Below, in pieces: positions 7,844-16,534 of a stretch of 42,645 nucleotides of DNA. The DNA lies in assembly GCA_949289215.1 (NCBI GenBank), contig CASENC010000050.1, forward strand, positions 1 through 42,645, in the 5' to 3' direction. Numbering within the stretch: the stretch's first letter is position 1; each line of letters begins with the position of its first letter. The stretch comes from an uncultured Bacteroidales bacterium. GTDB lineage: Bacteria; Bacteroidota; Bacteroidia; Bacteroidales; Muribaculaceae. The notes beneath the pieces were generated by a model. The model was not told the origin of the DNA, did no database searches, and saw only the letters and a program-made list of their open reading frames with translations. The position numbers and the translations under genes are program-made.

Positions 7844-8562
7844 ACAAATCCATACGAAGAACATAACAATTGCATTCGCGCTGCAGAATGGCGGCACCGT
7901 TAACCGGCGTCCAATAAGCAACTATATTGATGCGCGACAGTCATGGCATTTTACGCATTAGGGGCTTTAATACAAGTTCCACAAGTTAACCGAAAACCTT
8001 CCCAATTGTTCCCTTGTGAAAGTGCTGACTCCCGTGCCAAAAAGTATTCGGACAATTGAAAATTCGTATATAATTTATCGAGTATAATATTGTTGGTATT
8101 TTTGATAGGCCATTTTCTATGTATGGACTTGGTTTGTTCGTTAGAAAAAGGCAAAGTTCTATATACCACCTTATCGAGTGCATACTCTATGCTAAATGCG
8201 CATTAGCAGCTATTGATGAGCAAAACAAAACAGCTAAAAGTAATAATATTTCCTTCGTTATCATTTTTTATTTGGTCTTACTTGAACCTTAATCGTTCTC
8301 GGTCATACATCATAACAGGAAATCATATTAGTTTAATTTTCATGATAATATGTCCATGCTGCAGGTTATTCTATGGTAAGTTTTTAATCCGGCTGTAAAT
8401 TTACAGAACATATCAAGCGTAAACAATTTTTTTGCAGCAAGATTTTGCCTCAACTGTCGGCAGGTGTTAACATGGTGGAACATATTGCAGGTGTTCAGGT
8501 TAAACAAAGTTAAGACAATGCGTTTTTTGCTTGGAAATTATGTTGGATAACATAAAATGTGA
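7844..8562. other. Intergenic stretch without a recognisable gene
   Basis: About 720 bases between the restriction cassette and the small-RNA candidate. Only short open frames of 61-72 codons are found, on both strands, with no recognisable motif or good start. One of them (minus, 7951-8169) holds ATG-initiated codons but matches nothing I know. A 14-base palindrome CTGTAAATTTACAG sits near 8391-8404. The region may be scar DNA from insertion of the cassette. I see no tRNA, terminal repeat or complete promoter before 8543. Confidence 0.4.
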
Positions 8563-8570
8563 TACCTTTG
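8543..8570 (+). promoter_or_regulatory. Promoter of the small-RNA candidate
   Basis: TTG (8543-8545), a 17-base spacer and TACCTTTG (8563-8570). The spacer is slightly short for the consensus but the -7 box is complete. Confidence 0.5.
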
Positions 8571-8576
8571 TAACGT

Positions 8577-8640
8577 GTTTTTCATGGTATTAGATTTAAG
8601 GTTAACAAGGTTGATTGTCGTGAGACAATCAATTTTTTTT
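8577..8640 (+). ncRNA. Candidate ~64-nt small RNA
   Basis: A short transcription unit with a TACCTTTG promoter, no open reading frame, and a strong intrinsic terminator 34-64 bases downstream. The unpaired 5' part (including CATGGTATTAGATTTAAGG) would be free for base pairing. I have the impression that similar stretches recur in Bacteroidales intergenic regions, but I cannot verify that here. It could be a regulatory small RNA or the aborted leader of the GSCFA gene. The GSCFA gene has its own TAAATTTG box downstream, which favours an independent RNA. Confidence 0.45.
8611..8640 (+). terminator. Intrinsic terminator of the small-RNA candidate
   Basis: TTGATTGTC (8611-8619), loop GTGA, GACAATCAA (8624-8632), then eight T. 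Perfect 9-bp stem with an immediate T run. Confidence 0.85.
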
Positions 8641-8720
8641 GCCCATGCTGAATTAACCACATTGTGCAATCCCACCCCGTAAAAAAACATGCAAAATGGT
8701 GTAAAATAAAAACTGTTGAC

Positions 8721-8728
8721 TAAATTTG
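8721..8728 (+). promoter_or_regulatory. -7 box for the GSCFA-murF/alr operon
   Basis: TAAATTTG, 38 bases before the GSCFA start codon. No clear -33 TTG at the expected distance. Confidence 0.45.
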
Positions 8729-8765
8729 CATATAGCATATAACAAGGGGAGGGTGAAGCACAATA

Positions 8766-9758
8766 ATGACATTCAGGACAGCTTTAGACATATCAAAAGT
8801 AAAGATGCCACCATTAAAGCATGATGGTTGTGTGTTGTTGACAGGCTCTTGTTTTTCCGACAACATGGGCACGTGCCTGCGCAATGCCATGGTTGATGCC
8901 GTGGTAAACCCGTTCGGTACAACCTACAACCCATTGTCGCTGCTTGAATGCGTGGAATGGCTGATAGAAAACCGCCAAATCACCCACAGTGAACTTTTCG
9001 AGGCTAATGGCGTGTGGAACCATTTCATGTTTCATTCACGTTTCTCGGGAACAGAACCGGGCGAAACAACTGCGGCAATGAACATCAGCATCGAGCGCGG
9101 ACACAGGCAATTGTCGCGATGCAGCCATATTTTTGTCACGCTCGGAACATCATTTGTGTACCGCCTCAACGACAGCGGACAAGTGGTAAACAATTGCCAC
9201 AAGTTGCCGGCCGGCCGTTTCAAGCGCAGCTTGTGCAGCATGGACGAAATTACCGCCGCCCTCGACACGATGGCCACGCGCGTACACGACTTTAACCCGG
9301 CGGCACATATCATTTTTACCGTAAGCCCCATACGCCACCTTGCCGACGGACTTGCAATGAACCACCTTAGCAAGAGCCTGCTGACAGTGGCGGCGCACAA
9401 CACAGTCGCATATCACCCCAATTATTGCCATTATTTCCCGGCATATGAAATACTCAACGACGACCTGCGCGACTATCGTTTCTATGCCGCCGATATGGCA
9501 CACCCGTCCGATGTGGCCGTAAACTATGTGTGGGAACTGTTCAAAGCCGCCTTTTTCAACGACAATGAGCGATCGAAAGCCGAACAGTGCGAACGCCTGT
9601 CGCGTATGCTTGCCCACCGCCCCAATAGCCCAAATATCAATGTTGTGGAACAATTCAGGCAAAAAGCAGCAAAATCACTTGCCGATATGGCTGCCCGTTA
9701 TCCACACATAGCAAAACTTGATTACTTGAAACACTACATAACCTGCAAGGAATTATGA
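8766..9758 (+). CDS. GSCFA-domain protein (SGNH-hydrolase-like)
   Basis: A 330-residue protein carrying the family name motif as LTGSCFSDNMG (26-36), and further on a conserved VSPIRH. Asp and His near the C-terminal part (AADMAHPSDVAVNYVW) resemble the DxxH of SGNH hydrolases, with Ser in GSCFS as the possible nucleophile. No signal peptide, so cytoplasmic. The substrate is unknown to me. Its stop overlaps the murF-alr start by 4 bases (ATGA at 9755-9758), so the two are translationally coupled. This suggests a role tied to cell-wall precursors (inference). Confidence 0.88.
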   Translation: MTFRTALDISKVKMPPLKHDGCVLLTGSCFSDNMGTCLRNAMVDAVVNPFGTTYNPLSLLECVEWLIENRQITHSELFEANGVWNHFMFHSRFSGTEPGETTAAMNISIERGHRQLSRCSHIFVTLGTSFVYRLNDSGQVVNNCHKLPAGRFKRSLCSMDEITAALDTMATRVHDFNPAAHIIFTVSPIRHLADGLAMNHLSKSLLTVAAHNTVAYHPNYCHYFPAYEILNDDLRDYRFYAADMAHPSDVAVNYVWELFKAAFFNDNERSKAEQCERLSRMLAHRPNSPNINVVEQFRQKAAKSLADMAARYPHIAKLDYLKHYITCKEL

Positions 9759-12235
9759 AGTACCCGATAAAAGAAATAGCGTCGATATTGCGAATACCGC
9801 AAGACACGCTTAGCGACAAAAGTGCCGAAATAAGCCACTTGCTTACCGACTCCCGGTCGCTGACATACCCGGCCGAAACTCTGTTTTTCGCCATTCGCAC
9901 CAATAACAACGACGGCCACCGCTACATAGCCAGCCTTTACGAACGCGGCGTGCGCAATTTTGTGGTCGATAACATAACTTATGTGCCACCCGAGCTACTC
10001 GACGATGCCAATTTCCTTGTGGTGCCTAACTCACGCGCCGCATTGCAATCCATTGCCACCTACCACCGCCGCCGTTTCGACATTCCTGTGATAGCCATCA
10101 CCGGCAGCAAAGGTAAAACCACCGTCAAGGAATGGCTTTACCAATTGCTCAAAGACGACTTCAACATAGTGCGCAGCCCGCGCAGCTACAACTCGCAGAT
10201 AGGCGTGCCGCTGTCGCTGTGGGAAATAGATGAAAACACCGACCTTGCCATTATAGAGGCCGGCATTTCGCAGCCGGGCGAAATGGTGTCGTTGCAGGCT
10301 ATGATACGCCCCACAGTGGGCATTATCACCAATCTCGGCGACGAACATAACGAAGGTTTCGAGTCGATGCAGCAGAAAATACACGAAAAAACGCAACTGC
10401 TCACCGCCTGCGACTGCATAATTTATTGCGCCGACTACAAGCTGATACGCGATGCCGTTATGCCAATACTTGCCATTGCGCAAGAAATTGCCTGGTCGCA
10501 ACGCGATGCCGACCGCCCTCTTGCAGTAACCTCAATCATAAAAGGCGACAAAGGGTCGGACGTGACTTACTCGTTCCTCGGGCTTGAAAACCATGTGCAC
10601 ATCCCATTTACCAAAGACAGTGAAATCGAGAACGTGATTAACTGCATAGCCACCATGATATATCTGCACATAAAGCCCGAAGTGATTGCCGAACGTGTGG
10701 CACGGCTCACACCCGTAGGCACACGGCTGAATGTGATGGAAGGCATAAACAACTGCCTTGTCATAGTTGACAGCTATACAAGCGACTTCAATTCGCTTGC
10801 CCCGGCCATCGACTTCATGACGCGTCGCGCAAAACCTGATATGTCGATGACGGTAATCCTCTCCGATGTATTGCACGAGGCTTACAGCCGTGACGAACTG
10901 TATGGCTATGTGGCCGAACTGCTTAAACAAAAAAGAGTGAACCGTGTCATAGGCATAGGACCCGAGATGTGCCGCAATTCGCGCTACTTCGACGTGAACT
11001 CGCGTTTCTTCGAGTCAACTGCCGACTTCATGCAAAATGTGTCGCAAAGTGATTTTGAAGATGAATTGATATTGATAAAGGGCGCACCGGAATTTGACTT
11101 CAAGCAAATAGCCGACCTGCTCGAAGCCAAGCAACACCAAACCGTGCTCGAAGTGAACCTTGATGCCGTAACACACAACTACAAATTCTTCCGCTCACGA
11201 CTGAAACCCGAAACCAAAATAGCCTGCATGGTGAAAGCATCAGGATATGGGGCCGGATGTTCCTATGCACTTGCCAAGACTTTGCAAGATGCCGGGGCAA
11301 GTTATCTTGCCGTAGCTGTACACGACGAGGGTGTAGATTTGCGAAAAGCCGGAATTACAATGCCTATAATGGTACTTAACCCGACTGTTGTCAATTACAA
11401 AGCCATGTTCTCCTACCGTCTCGAACCCGAAGTATTCAGCCTCGACCAGTGCCGGCGCATCATCAGAGAAGCTGAAAAATTCGGTATTACCGACTACCCT
11501 GTGCACATAAAACTCGACACCGGAATGCACCGCTTGGGATTCCTGAAAGAAGAATTACCCGAACTGATAGCAACACTTCGCAAGCAACGTGCAATATGCC
11601 CCGCGTCGGTATTTTCACACCTGTGTGTGGCCGATGATCCTGCACAAGACGATTACACTCGTGGGCAATTTGCATATTTCGACGAATGTTGCGATATGTT
11701 GCAAGCCGCTTTCCCGCACCACATCATGCGCCACATTCTCAACACAGCAGGAATATTGCGCTTCCCCAAACATCAGTATGACCTCGTAAGGCTCGGCATA
11801 GGGCTGTATGGAATGTCACCGATTACCGATAAAATCGATACCGTGCCGGTATCCTCACTTTACACTGTGATTATTTCCATAAAAGAATGGCCTGCCGGAA
11901 CCACAATAGGTTACGGGCGCAACGGTTTGCTGAAACGCCCGTCACGCATAGCCACCGTTCCCGTGGGATATGCCGACGGCATCGACCGCCACTTTGGCAA
12001 CGGTAACATCAATATGCTTGTCAACGGAACATTATGCCCCACCGTTGGCAACATCTGCATGGACGTGTGCATGATCGACGTGACCGATGCCCCCGGCTGC
12101 AAAGTCGGCGACCAAATAGAAATATTCGGCCGAAACATTTCGGTCGAAGAACTTGCCCGTGTGCGTGGCACCATCTCCTACGAAGTGCTCACTTCCATCT
12201 CCGAGCGAGTAAAACGCGTTTACTTCCGTGAATAA
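9755..12235 (+). CDS. murF-alr: MurF-alanine racemase fusion enzyme
   Basis: An 826-residue two-domain protein. Residues 1 to ~455 resemble MurF, which adds D-Ala-D-Ala to UDP-MurNAc-tripeptide: ATP loop TGSKGKTT (116-123), NLGDEH (~193-198), and DSYTSDFNSL (~339-348) in the ligase C-terminal domain. Residues ~464-826 form a fold-type III alanine racemase: VNLDAVTHNY, the PLP lysine in CMVKASGYGAG (Lys ~494), and the catalytic Tyr in TIGYGRNG (~720). The fusion makes D-Ala and uses its dimer in one polypeptide. Such fusions are known in Bacteroidetes. All key residues are present, so both halves look active. It is coupled to the GSCFA gene upstream, and a lipoprotein gene follows after 26 bases. 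Confidence 0.95.
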   Translation: MKYPIKEIASILRIPQDTLSDKSAEISHLLTDSRSLTYPAETLFFAIRTNNNDGHRYIASLYERGVRNFVVDNITYVPPELLDDANFLVVPNSRAALQSIATYHRRRFDIPVIAITGSKGKTTVKEWLYQLLKDDFNIVRSPRSYNSQIGVPLSLWEIDENTDLAIIEAGISQPGEMVSLQAMIRPTVGIITNLGDEHNEGFESMQQKIHEKTQLLTACDCIIYCADYKLIRDAVMPILAIAQEIAWSQRDADRPLAVTSIIKGDKGSDVTYSFLGLENHVHIPFTKDSEIENVINCIATMIYLHIKPEVIAERVARLTPVGTRLNVMEGINNCLVIVDSYTSDFNSLAPAIDFMTRRAKPDMSMTVILSDVLHEAYSRDELYGYVAELLKQKRVNRVIGIGPEMCRNSRYFDVNSRFFESTADFMQNVSQSDFEDELILIKGAPEFDFKQIADLLEAKQHQTVLEVNLDAVTHNYKFFRSRLKPETKIACMVKASGYGAGCSYALAKTLQDAGASYLAVAVHDEGVDLRKAGITMPIMVLNPTVVNYKAMFSYRLEPEVFSLDQCRRIIREAEKFGITDYPVHIKLDTGMHRLGFLKEELPELIATLRKQRAICPASVFSHLCVADDPAQDDYTRGQFAYFDECCDMLQAAFPHHIMRHILNTAGILRFPKHQYDLVRLGIGLYGMSPITDKIDTVPVSSLYTVIISIKEWPAGTTIGYGRNGLLKRPSRIATVPVGYADGIDRHFGNGNINMLVNGTLCPTVGNICMDVCMIDVTDAPGCKVGDQIEIFGRNISVEELARVRGTISYEVLTSISERVKRVYFRE

Positions 12236-12261
12236 ACAACCATTGAAATTTAATTAAACAT

Positions 12262-12822
12262 ATGATAAGACATTTTATATCGGCATTCATAATGATTACA
12301 GCCATATTTACCACCTCATGCAAAACGTCGCAGGGTGATACCAAGGTAACCGAGGCAATACCGGCAACAAAAATCGTCGCTGCAAAACGCGGAGGTAATA
12401 CATCGGTGGCGATGTTAGCCCCGATAATCATTTACAAGACGCATGGCGACTACCGCAACCTTGTTCCGGTGACTCTTAACGCCGACGGTACCGGCATTGT
12501 CTCATATCCGGCTCCCGGCGATGTGGGACGCAACGGGCGATACTCAACACCCGTGGAAATTGATGACGGATACCTGTGGGACCGACGCGGCATATCGGCT
12601 AACTCGGCATTTACCGACTACACCTACGAGCAATATGCCGCATTACAGTCGGCACCATCTACCGATGAACTGATGAGCCATATAAAATATCGCAACCCGT
12701 TTTCTGAAATGTATGTCGTGGAAGGTATGCGTAACCCCACTGTGGAACAGTTAGACAGCATAATTAAAAACGGTTTTAAAAATTGCCGCACAATCATAAA
12801 AAACGGCAAAAAAATAAAATGA
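12262..12822 (+). CDS. Small lipoprotein of unknown function
   Basis: A 186-residue protein with a lipoprotein signal: basic start, hydrophobic stretch, and lipobox TTSC with Cys at 20. The mature part has VTLNADGTGIVSYPAPGDV and LWDRRGISANSAFTDYTYEQY, which resemble conserved Bacteroidales lipoproteins without known role. The end is lysine- and asparagine-rich. It follows murF-alr by 26 bases with no terminator between, so it is probably co-transcribed, and may act at the outer membrane. No function is assigned. Confidence 0.75.
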   Translation: MIRHFISAFIMITAIFTTSCKTSQGDTKVTEAIPATKIVAAKRGGNTSVAMLAPIIIYKTHGDYRNLVPVTLNADGTGIVSYPAPGDVGRNGRYSTPVEIDDGYLWDRRGISANSAFTDYTYEQYAALQSAPSTDELMSHIKYRNPFSEMYVVEGMRNPTVEQLDSIIKNGFKNCRTIIKNGKKIK

Positions 12823-12923
12823 TGTTCAAAAACATATATTAGCCATAAAGCCTAAGCAGTCAATCGGTTAAACCGTGATTTTTTTGACAGTTTCGACTTA
12901 TTGATTTCATTTTATTACTTTAA

Positions 12924-12956
12924 TTTGCATTTTTGAAAAAAATATCATTATATTTG
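12924..12956 (+). promoter_or_regulatory. Promoter of the ~190-nt RNA candidate
   Basis: TTTG (12924-12927), a 21-base spacer and TATATTTG (12949-12956). Expected start near 12963. Confidence 0.6.
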
Positions 12957-12962
12957 CAATAA

Positions 12963-13156
12963 GATCGCGTGTGAACGCGTGATTATAACAAGCGTGTAAA
13001 AGCGTTGTTCTCAAATCATCTAGTCTAAATTTCCCTATGTCGTGAGTAAAGCGGACACATGTGAATGTCGAACCGATACGAATCGACAAACCATCATATT
13101 TCCCCATCGGGAAATTGATGATAAGCATCTGTCTTTTTCCCGGCAGATGCTTTTTT
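12963..13156 (+). ncRNA. Candidate ~190-nt structured RNA with two competing folds
   Basis: No coding frame is convincing here, but the stretch has a promoter before it and a strong intrinsic terminator at its end, and the next gene has its own promoter after the terminator. Local hairpins include CGCGT/ACGCG at the 5' end and TGTCGA/TCGACA in the middle. The segment 13109-13122 can pair in two exclusive ways: far upstream with 13015-13020 plus 13028-13035 (14 bp), or locally with 13092-13104 (TTTCCC/GGGAAA plus CATCA/TGATG). Size and autonomy would suit a 6S-like RNA, but the 5' and 3' ends do not pair as 6S ends do. A switch-like leader of the DUF1573 genes is the other option. Confidence 0.5.
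13123..13156 (+). terminator. Intrinsic terminator
   Basis: AAGCATCTG (13123-13131), 12-base loop, CAGATGCTT (13144-13152), T run to 13156. Ends the structured RNA. Confidence 0.85.
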
Positions 13157-13180
13157 ATGCCAAAACAAAAAAATAATTGC

Positions 13181-13188
13181 TATTTTTG
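13181..13188 (+). promoter_or_regulatory. -7 box of the DUF1573-meaB operon
   Basis: TATTTTTG lies after the terminator and 29 bases before the ATG at 13218. The -33 element is weak. Confidence 0.5.
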
Positions 13189-13217
13189 CATTTGTACTAT
13201 ATTAAAGCAAATGCATA

Positions 13218-13610
13218 ATGAAACAGATTATAATAACCATGTTAATGATATTCTTGGCTGTGCCTGCCATGCTTGCCAAGAGCGACAAATATCCGCAAGC
13301 CACCTTTCCAAAGAAGTCTCACGACTTCGGATACATAAAAGAAGCCGACGGGGTGGTGACATGCGAATTTGAATTTATAAATACCGGCAATGAACCTTTG
13401 GTTATCTTGTCGGCAAAACCAACGTGCGGTTGTACTGTACCCGATTATCCCAAAAAACCAATTAAACCTGACGAAAAAGGTGTGATAACTATAAGCTTCA
13501 ATCCTGCCGGATATTTCGGAGGTTTCCTTAAAACCATAAATGTGCGTACAAACGGACGCGAAAAACGCACCACACTCACTCTTGAGGGCTCGGTGATACC
13601 TAAGGAATGA
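13218..13610 (+). CDS. Secreted DUF1573 protein (short)
   Basis: A 130-residue protein with a signal peptide (MKQIIITMLMIFLAVPAMLA) and one Ig-like DUF1573 domain. Hallmarks are SHDFGYIKEADGVVTCEFEF, the NTGNEPLVI stretch and KPTCGCTVPDYPKKPIKP with its CGC. DUF1573 domains are common in Bacteroidetes envelope proteins; their role is not established. The stop overlaps the next gene's ATG by 4 bases, so the two DUF1573 proteins are made together and may interact. Confidence 0.88.
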   Translation: MKQIIITMLMIFLAVPAMLAKSDKYPQATFPKKSHDFGYIKEADGVVTCEFEFINTGNEPLVILSAKPTCGCTVPDYPKKPIKPDEKGVITISFNPAGYFGGFLKTINVRTNGREKRTTLTLEGSVIPKE

Positions 13611-14704
13611 AAAAGTTTGCAACATTTATATTTATCACGTGGTGGTGCGTAACTACGGCCATTGCCGGTGGCAAACTCGAATGGGTGGAAACCAGGCACT
13701 CGGTTGATGAAATAATGGAAAGCCACGGGCGTGTGACACACATATTCAAAGCCATAAACACCGGCAATGATGATGTAGTAATCAACCGTGTGCGTGCATC
13801 GTGTGGTTGCTCCACAGCCGAATATCCGCGCCGCCCAATTGCACCTGGCGATACAGCATTGGTAACAGTTACATTCAACCCTGTAGGGCGGGTGGGCAAT
13901 TTTACCATGTTTTATACTGTATTAACCAATGCGGAACCTCATCGCACCACATTGCAACTTGAAGGAAAAGTTAAAGCCGAGGAGATGACTGTAAATAAAA
14001 AATATCCCGTGGGAACAGGCTCACTGAAACTGAATGCAAGTTCCGTTCATTTTGGAGAAATGACGGCAGGTGAAAAACAAACCGCCACCATCGAGGCTTA
14101 TAACGACAGCGATGTGCCTATGTTGCTTTATACCGAAGATATTCCTAAAGGACTAAAAGTATCGCCACACAAAACAACAGTACAGCCACGAACGGTAACA
14201 GTGATTAAAGTGTCGTTAAATACCGAAATTTTGCAACTGCGGGGATATACCGAGACAAATTTTACCCTCTTTGCCGAACCACAAGAACCCGGTACCGGCG
14301 CATTGGCAGGTATAAGACATATTAACGTAATGGCCACGGTACACGACGATTTCTCATCGTGGAACGATGAACAAAAACGCAATGCACCGGAATTGGCCTT
14401 GAATACCGATCGACTTGTTTTTGCCGACATGGATACGCTTTCTGACGTATGCAATAAAAAACAATTTGTAATAAAAAATCACGGAAACAACAATCTTAAA
14501 ATATACGGAATTCACTCTATCGATGATTGCATAACCGTGAACTTACATAAAAAAACATTGGGCAAAGATGAAACAACAAGCGTCGATGTCACTGTTTTAC
14601 CAAGCAAAACAGATGATAATATTTTAAACACCTATATAATAATATATTGCAACGATCCGCTACATTATAAGCAAATGGTGCGTATCGTAGGTAACAAAAA
14701 ATAA
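13607..14704 (+). CDS. Secreted multi-domain DUF1573 protein
   Basis: A 365-residue protein with a signal peptide (KKFATFIFITWWCVTTAIAG). The first Ig-like domain (~20-120) repeats the pattern of its neighbour: THIFKAINTGNDDVVI and RASCGCSTAEYPRRPIAP. A second domain (~145-240; HFGEMTAGEKQTATIEAYN) and a third (~265-362; FADMDTLSDVCNKKQFVIKNHG) have the same beta-strand rhythm but lack the CGC motif. It is probably periplasmic or surface-exposed, and it overlaps the short DUF1573 gene by 4 bases. Function unknown. Confidence 0.85.
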   Translation: MKKFATFIFITWWCVTTAIAGGKLEWVETRHSVDEIMESHGRVTHIFKAINTGNDDVVINRVRASCGCSTAEYPRRPIAPGDTALVTVTFNPVGRVGNFTMFYTVLTNAEPHRTTLQLEGKVKAEEMTVNKKYPVGTGSLKLNASSVHFGEMTAGEKQTATIEAYNDSDVPMLLYTEDIPKGLKVSPHKTTVQPRTVTVIKVSLNTEILQLRGYTETNFTLFAEPQEPGTGALAGIRHINVMATVHDDFSSWNDEQKRNAPELALNTDRLVFADMDTLSDVCNKKQFVIKNHGNNNLKIYGIHSIDDCITVNLHKKTLGKDETTSVDVTVLPSKTDDNILNTYIIIYCNDPLHYKQMVRIVGNKK

Positions 14705-14714
14705 ATATAACATT

Positions 14715-15812
14715 ATGGAACATCCCGAAAACGACTCGAAATTTGCAGGTCTTGCCGTCAACAGCGGTGTGGAACAACCGCCGTCGGTCAACCCATACAT
14801 GAAAGCTCGCCGCCGTCGCCGCCTGTTATCGGCAGGTGAATATGTCGAGGGCATATTACGTGGCGACATTACCATATTGAGCCAAGCCGTAACACTTGTC
14901 GAGAGCCATAATCCCGAGCATGAAGCCGTGGCGCAGGAAGTGATAGAAAAGTGCCTTCCTCATTCGGGCAATTCTATACGTATAGGCATTACAGGAGTAC
15001 CCGGCGCAGGCAAAAGCACGAGTATCGACGTTTTCGGCCTGCACGTTTTGAAACAAGGCGGCAAACTTGCCGTACTTGCCATCGATCCAAGCAGTGAACG
15101 CTCAAAAGGAAGTATCCTTGGAGACAAGACGCGCATGGAAAAACTGTCGGTACACCCCGACGCTTTTATCCGACCCAGCCCATCGGCAGGCTCTTTAGGG
15201 GGCGTGGCACGCAAGACTCGCGAAACGATAGTGCTGTGTGAAGCTGCCGGATTTGACAAAATATTCGTGGAAACCGTAGGTGTGGGGCAAAGTGAAACTG
15301 CCGTACATTCAATGGTGGATTTTTTCCTGCTCATACAACTCGCAGGCACCGGCGACGAATTGCAAGGCATAAAACGCGGAATAATGGAAATGGCCGACGG
15401 CATAGTTATCAACAAAGCCGACGGTGATAATGTGGACCGTGCAAACCTTGCAGCCACACAGTTCCGCAACGCATTGCACTTGTTCCCATTGCCGCCAAGT
15501 GGTTGGGCTCCACGCGTACTCACCTACTCGGGTTATTATGAAATAGGAATTGCCGAAGTGTGGCAAATGATATATGACTATTTCGACTTCGTGAAAAAGA
15601 ACGGATACTTCCAGGAAAAACGCCGTCAACAAGAACTATACTGGATGTATGAGACCATCAACGAGAAACTGCGTGACAACTTCTATCAAAATCCGGCCAT
15701 CGAAGAAATGCTTGCTGCAAAGCAGCAATTAGTTCTCGGCAACAAGCAAAGCTCATTCGTAGCCGCCCACGAAGTTCTCGACCGCTACTTCACTCTGCTC
15801 CACTCCCGCTAA
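14715..15812 (+). CDS. meaB: MeaB, methylmalonyl-CoA mutase-associated GTPase
   Basis: A 365-residue G3E-family P-loop GTPase: Walker A GVPGAGKS (94-101), DPSSERSKGSILGDKTRM, VETVGVGQSE, and the guanine-specificity motif NKAD. MeaB chaperones the B12 cofactor into methylmalonyl-CoA mutase and protects it from inactivation. That step serves the succinate-propionate pathway common in Bacteroidales. The mutase genes mutA/mutB are not in this window. It starts 10 bases after the DUF1573 gene, so it is probably in the same transcript, an arrangement with no obvious functional reason. Confidence 0.93.
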   Translation: MEHPENDSKFAGLAVNSGVEQPPSVNPYMKARRRRRLLSAGEYVEGILRGDITILSQAVTLVESHNPEHEAVAQEVIEKCLPHSGNSIRIGITGVPGAGKSTSIDVFGLHVLKQGGKLAVLAIDPSSERSKGSILGDKTRMEKLSVHPDAFIRPSPSAGSLGGVARKTRETIVLCEAAGFDKIFVETVGVGQSETAVHSMVDFFLLIQLAGTGDELQGIKRGIMEMADGIVINKADGDNVDRANLAATQFRNALHLFPLPPSGWAPRVLTYSGYYEIGIAEVWQMIYDYFDFVKKNGYFQEKRRQQELYWMYETINEKLRDNFYQNPAIEEMLAAKQQLVLGNKQSSFVAAHEVLDRYFTLLHSR

Positions 15813-15838
15813 ACCTTATTTTAATTTTATTGCATGAG

Positions 15839-15891
15839 GGTGTGTCGAAATGCAAATGACGGCTTTGCCGTCCTTCGTATTTTAACACACC
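15839..15891. repeat. 53-bp imperfect palindrome (REP/MITE-like)
   Basis: Outer arms GGTGTGT (15839-15845) and ACACACC (15885-15891) enclose an inner perfect hairpin GACGGC-TTT-GCCGTC (15858-15872), with a partly paired A/T segment between. No T run follows on either strand, so it is not a simple terminator. It may be a small dispersed palindromic element. I see no second copy in this window. Confidence 0.45.
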
Positions 15892-16015
15892 TACATATTT
15901 CATCCCTAATGATAAGGTGGGGAATGGGTGAAAATACTTATTTTTAGGGATTTCAAGGGTCGATGGTTGTTGTTTACTTTGCAATCGTAACAATAACTCT
16001 AAAATCGACACTGAA

Positions 16016-16513
16016 ATGAAAAAGACTGTGATAATTTACGGGTCATCTACCGGAACTTGCCAAAGCATAGCCGAAACTATCGCCAAAAAACTTGGCGTGG
16101 CTGACATTCTTGACGTGGCAAAAGTTACAGCCGCACAAGTGGCCGGGTATGACAATCTTATACTTGGCACTTCGACTTGGGGCGCAGGCGATATGCAAGA
16201 CGACTGGTATGGCGGCATCAAAGAAATCAAGAATGCCAACCTACACGGAAAAACGATTGCACTGTTTGGCTGCGGCGATTCTCAATCTTACAGCGACACC
16301 TATTGCGACGGAATGGGCGAAATTTACCGTGAACTGCAAGGTACAGGCTGCAAAATACTTGAAGGCGTATCGACCGACGGATACACTTACGACGACTCCA
16401 CAGCCGTCATAAACGGTCGATTCGTGGGACTTGCAATTGATGATATAAATGAGAGCGACTTAACCGAAAGCCGCATTGACGCTTGGATAAAATCTATAAA
16501 AGAAAGTTTATAA
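16016..16513 (+). CDS. fldA: Flavodoxin
   Basis: A 165-residue long-chain flavodoxin. The FMN phosphate loop is YGSSTGTCQS (8-17). The isoalloxazine-stacking loops are STWGAGDMQDDWYGG (~57-71) and GCGDSQSYSDTYCDGMG (~90-106), with an aromatic residue in each. It carries low-potential electrons for anaerobic enzymes in the cytoplasm. It stands alone before the DUF2023 gene, 21 bases apart, a pairing I recall from other Bacteroidetes. A near-consensus box (TACTTTG, one base short) lies about 35 bases upstream. Confidence 0.95.
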   Translation: MKKTVIIYGSSTGTCQSIAETIAKKLGVADILDVAKVTAAQVAGYDNLILGTSTWGAGDMQDDWYGGIKEIKNANLHGKTIALFGCGDSQSYSDTYCDGMGEIYRELQGTGCKILEGVSTDGYTYDDSTAVINGRFVGLAIDDINESDLTESRIDAWIKSIKESL

Positions 16514-16534
16514 ATAAGCCAAACACATTTGCCT

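Noticed and set aside
7951-8169. 72-codon minus-strand frame in the intergenic stretch
   Set aside because: It has no recognisable motif, promoter or conserved neighbour, and overlaps a similar-sized frame in another phase.
12963-13156. 6S RNA
   Set aside because: Size and autonomy fit, but the 5' end forms its own small hairpin and does not pair with the 3' end. I leave the class open rather than name it.
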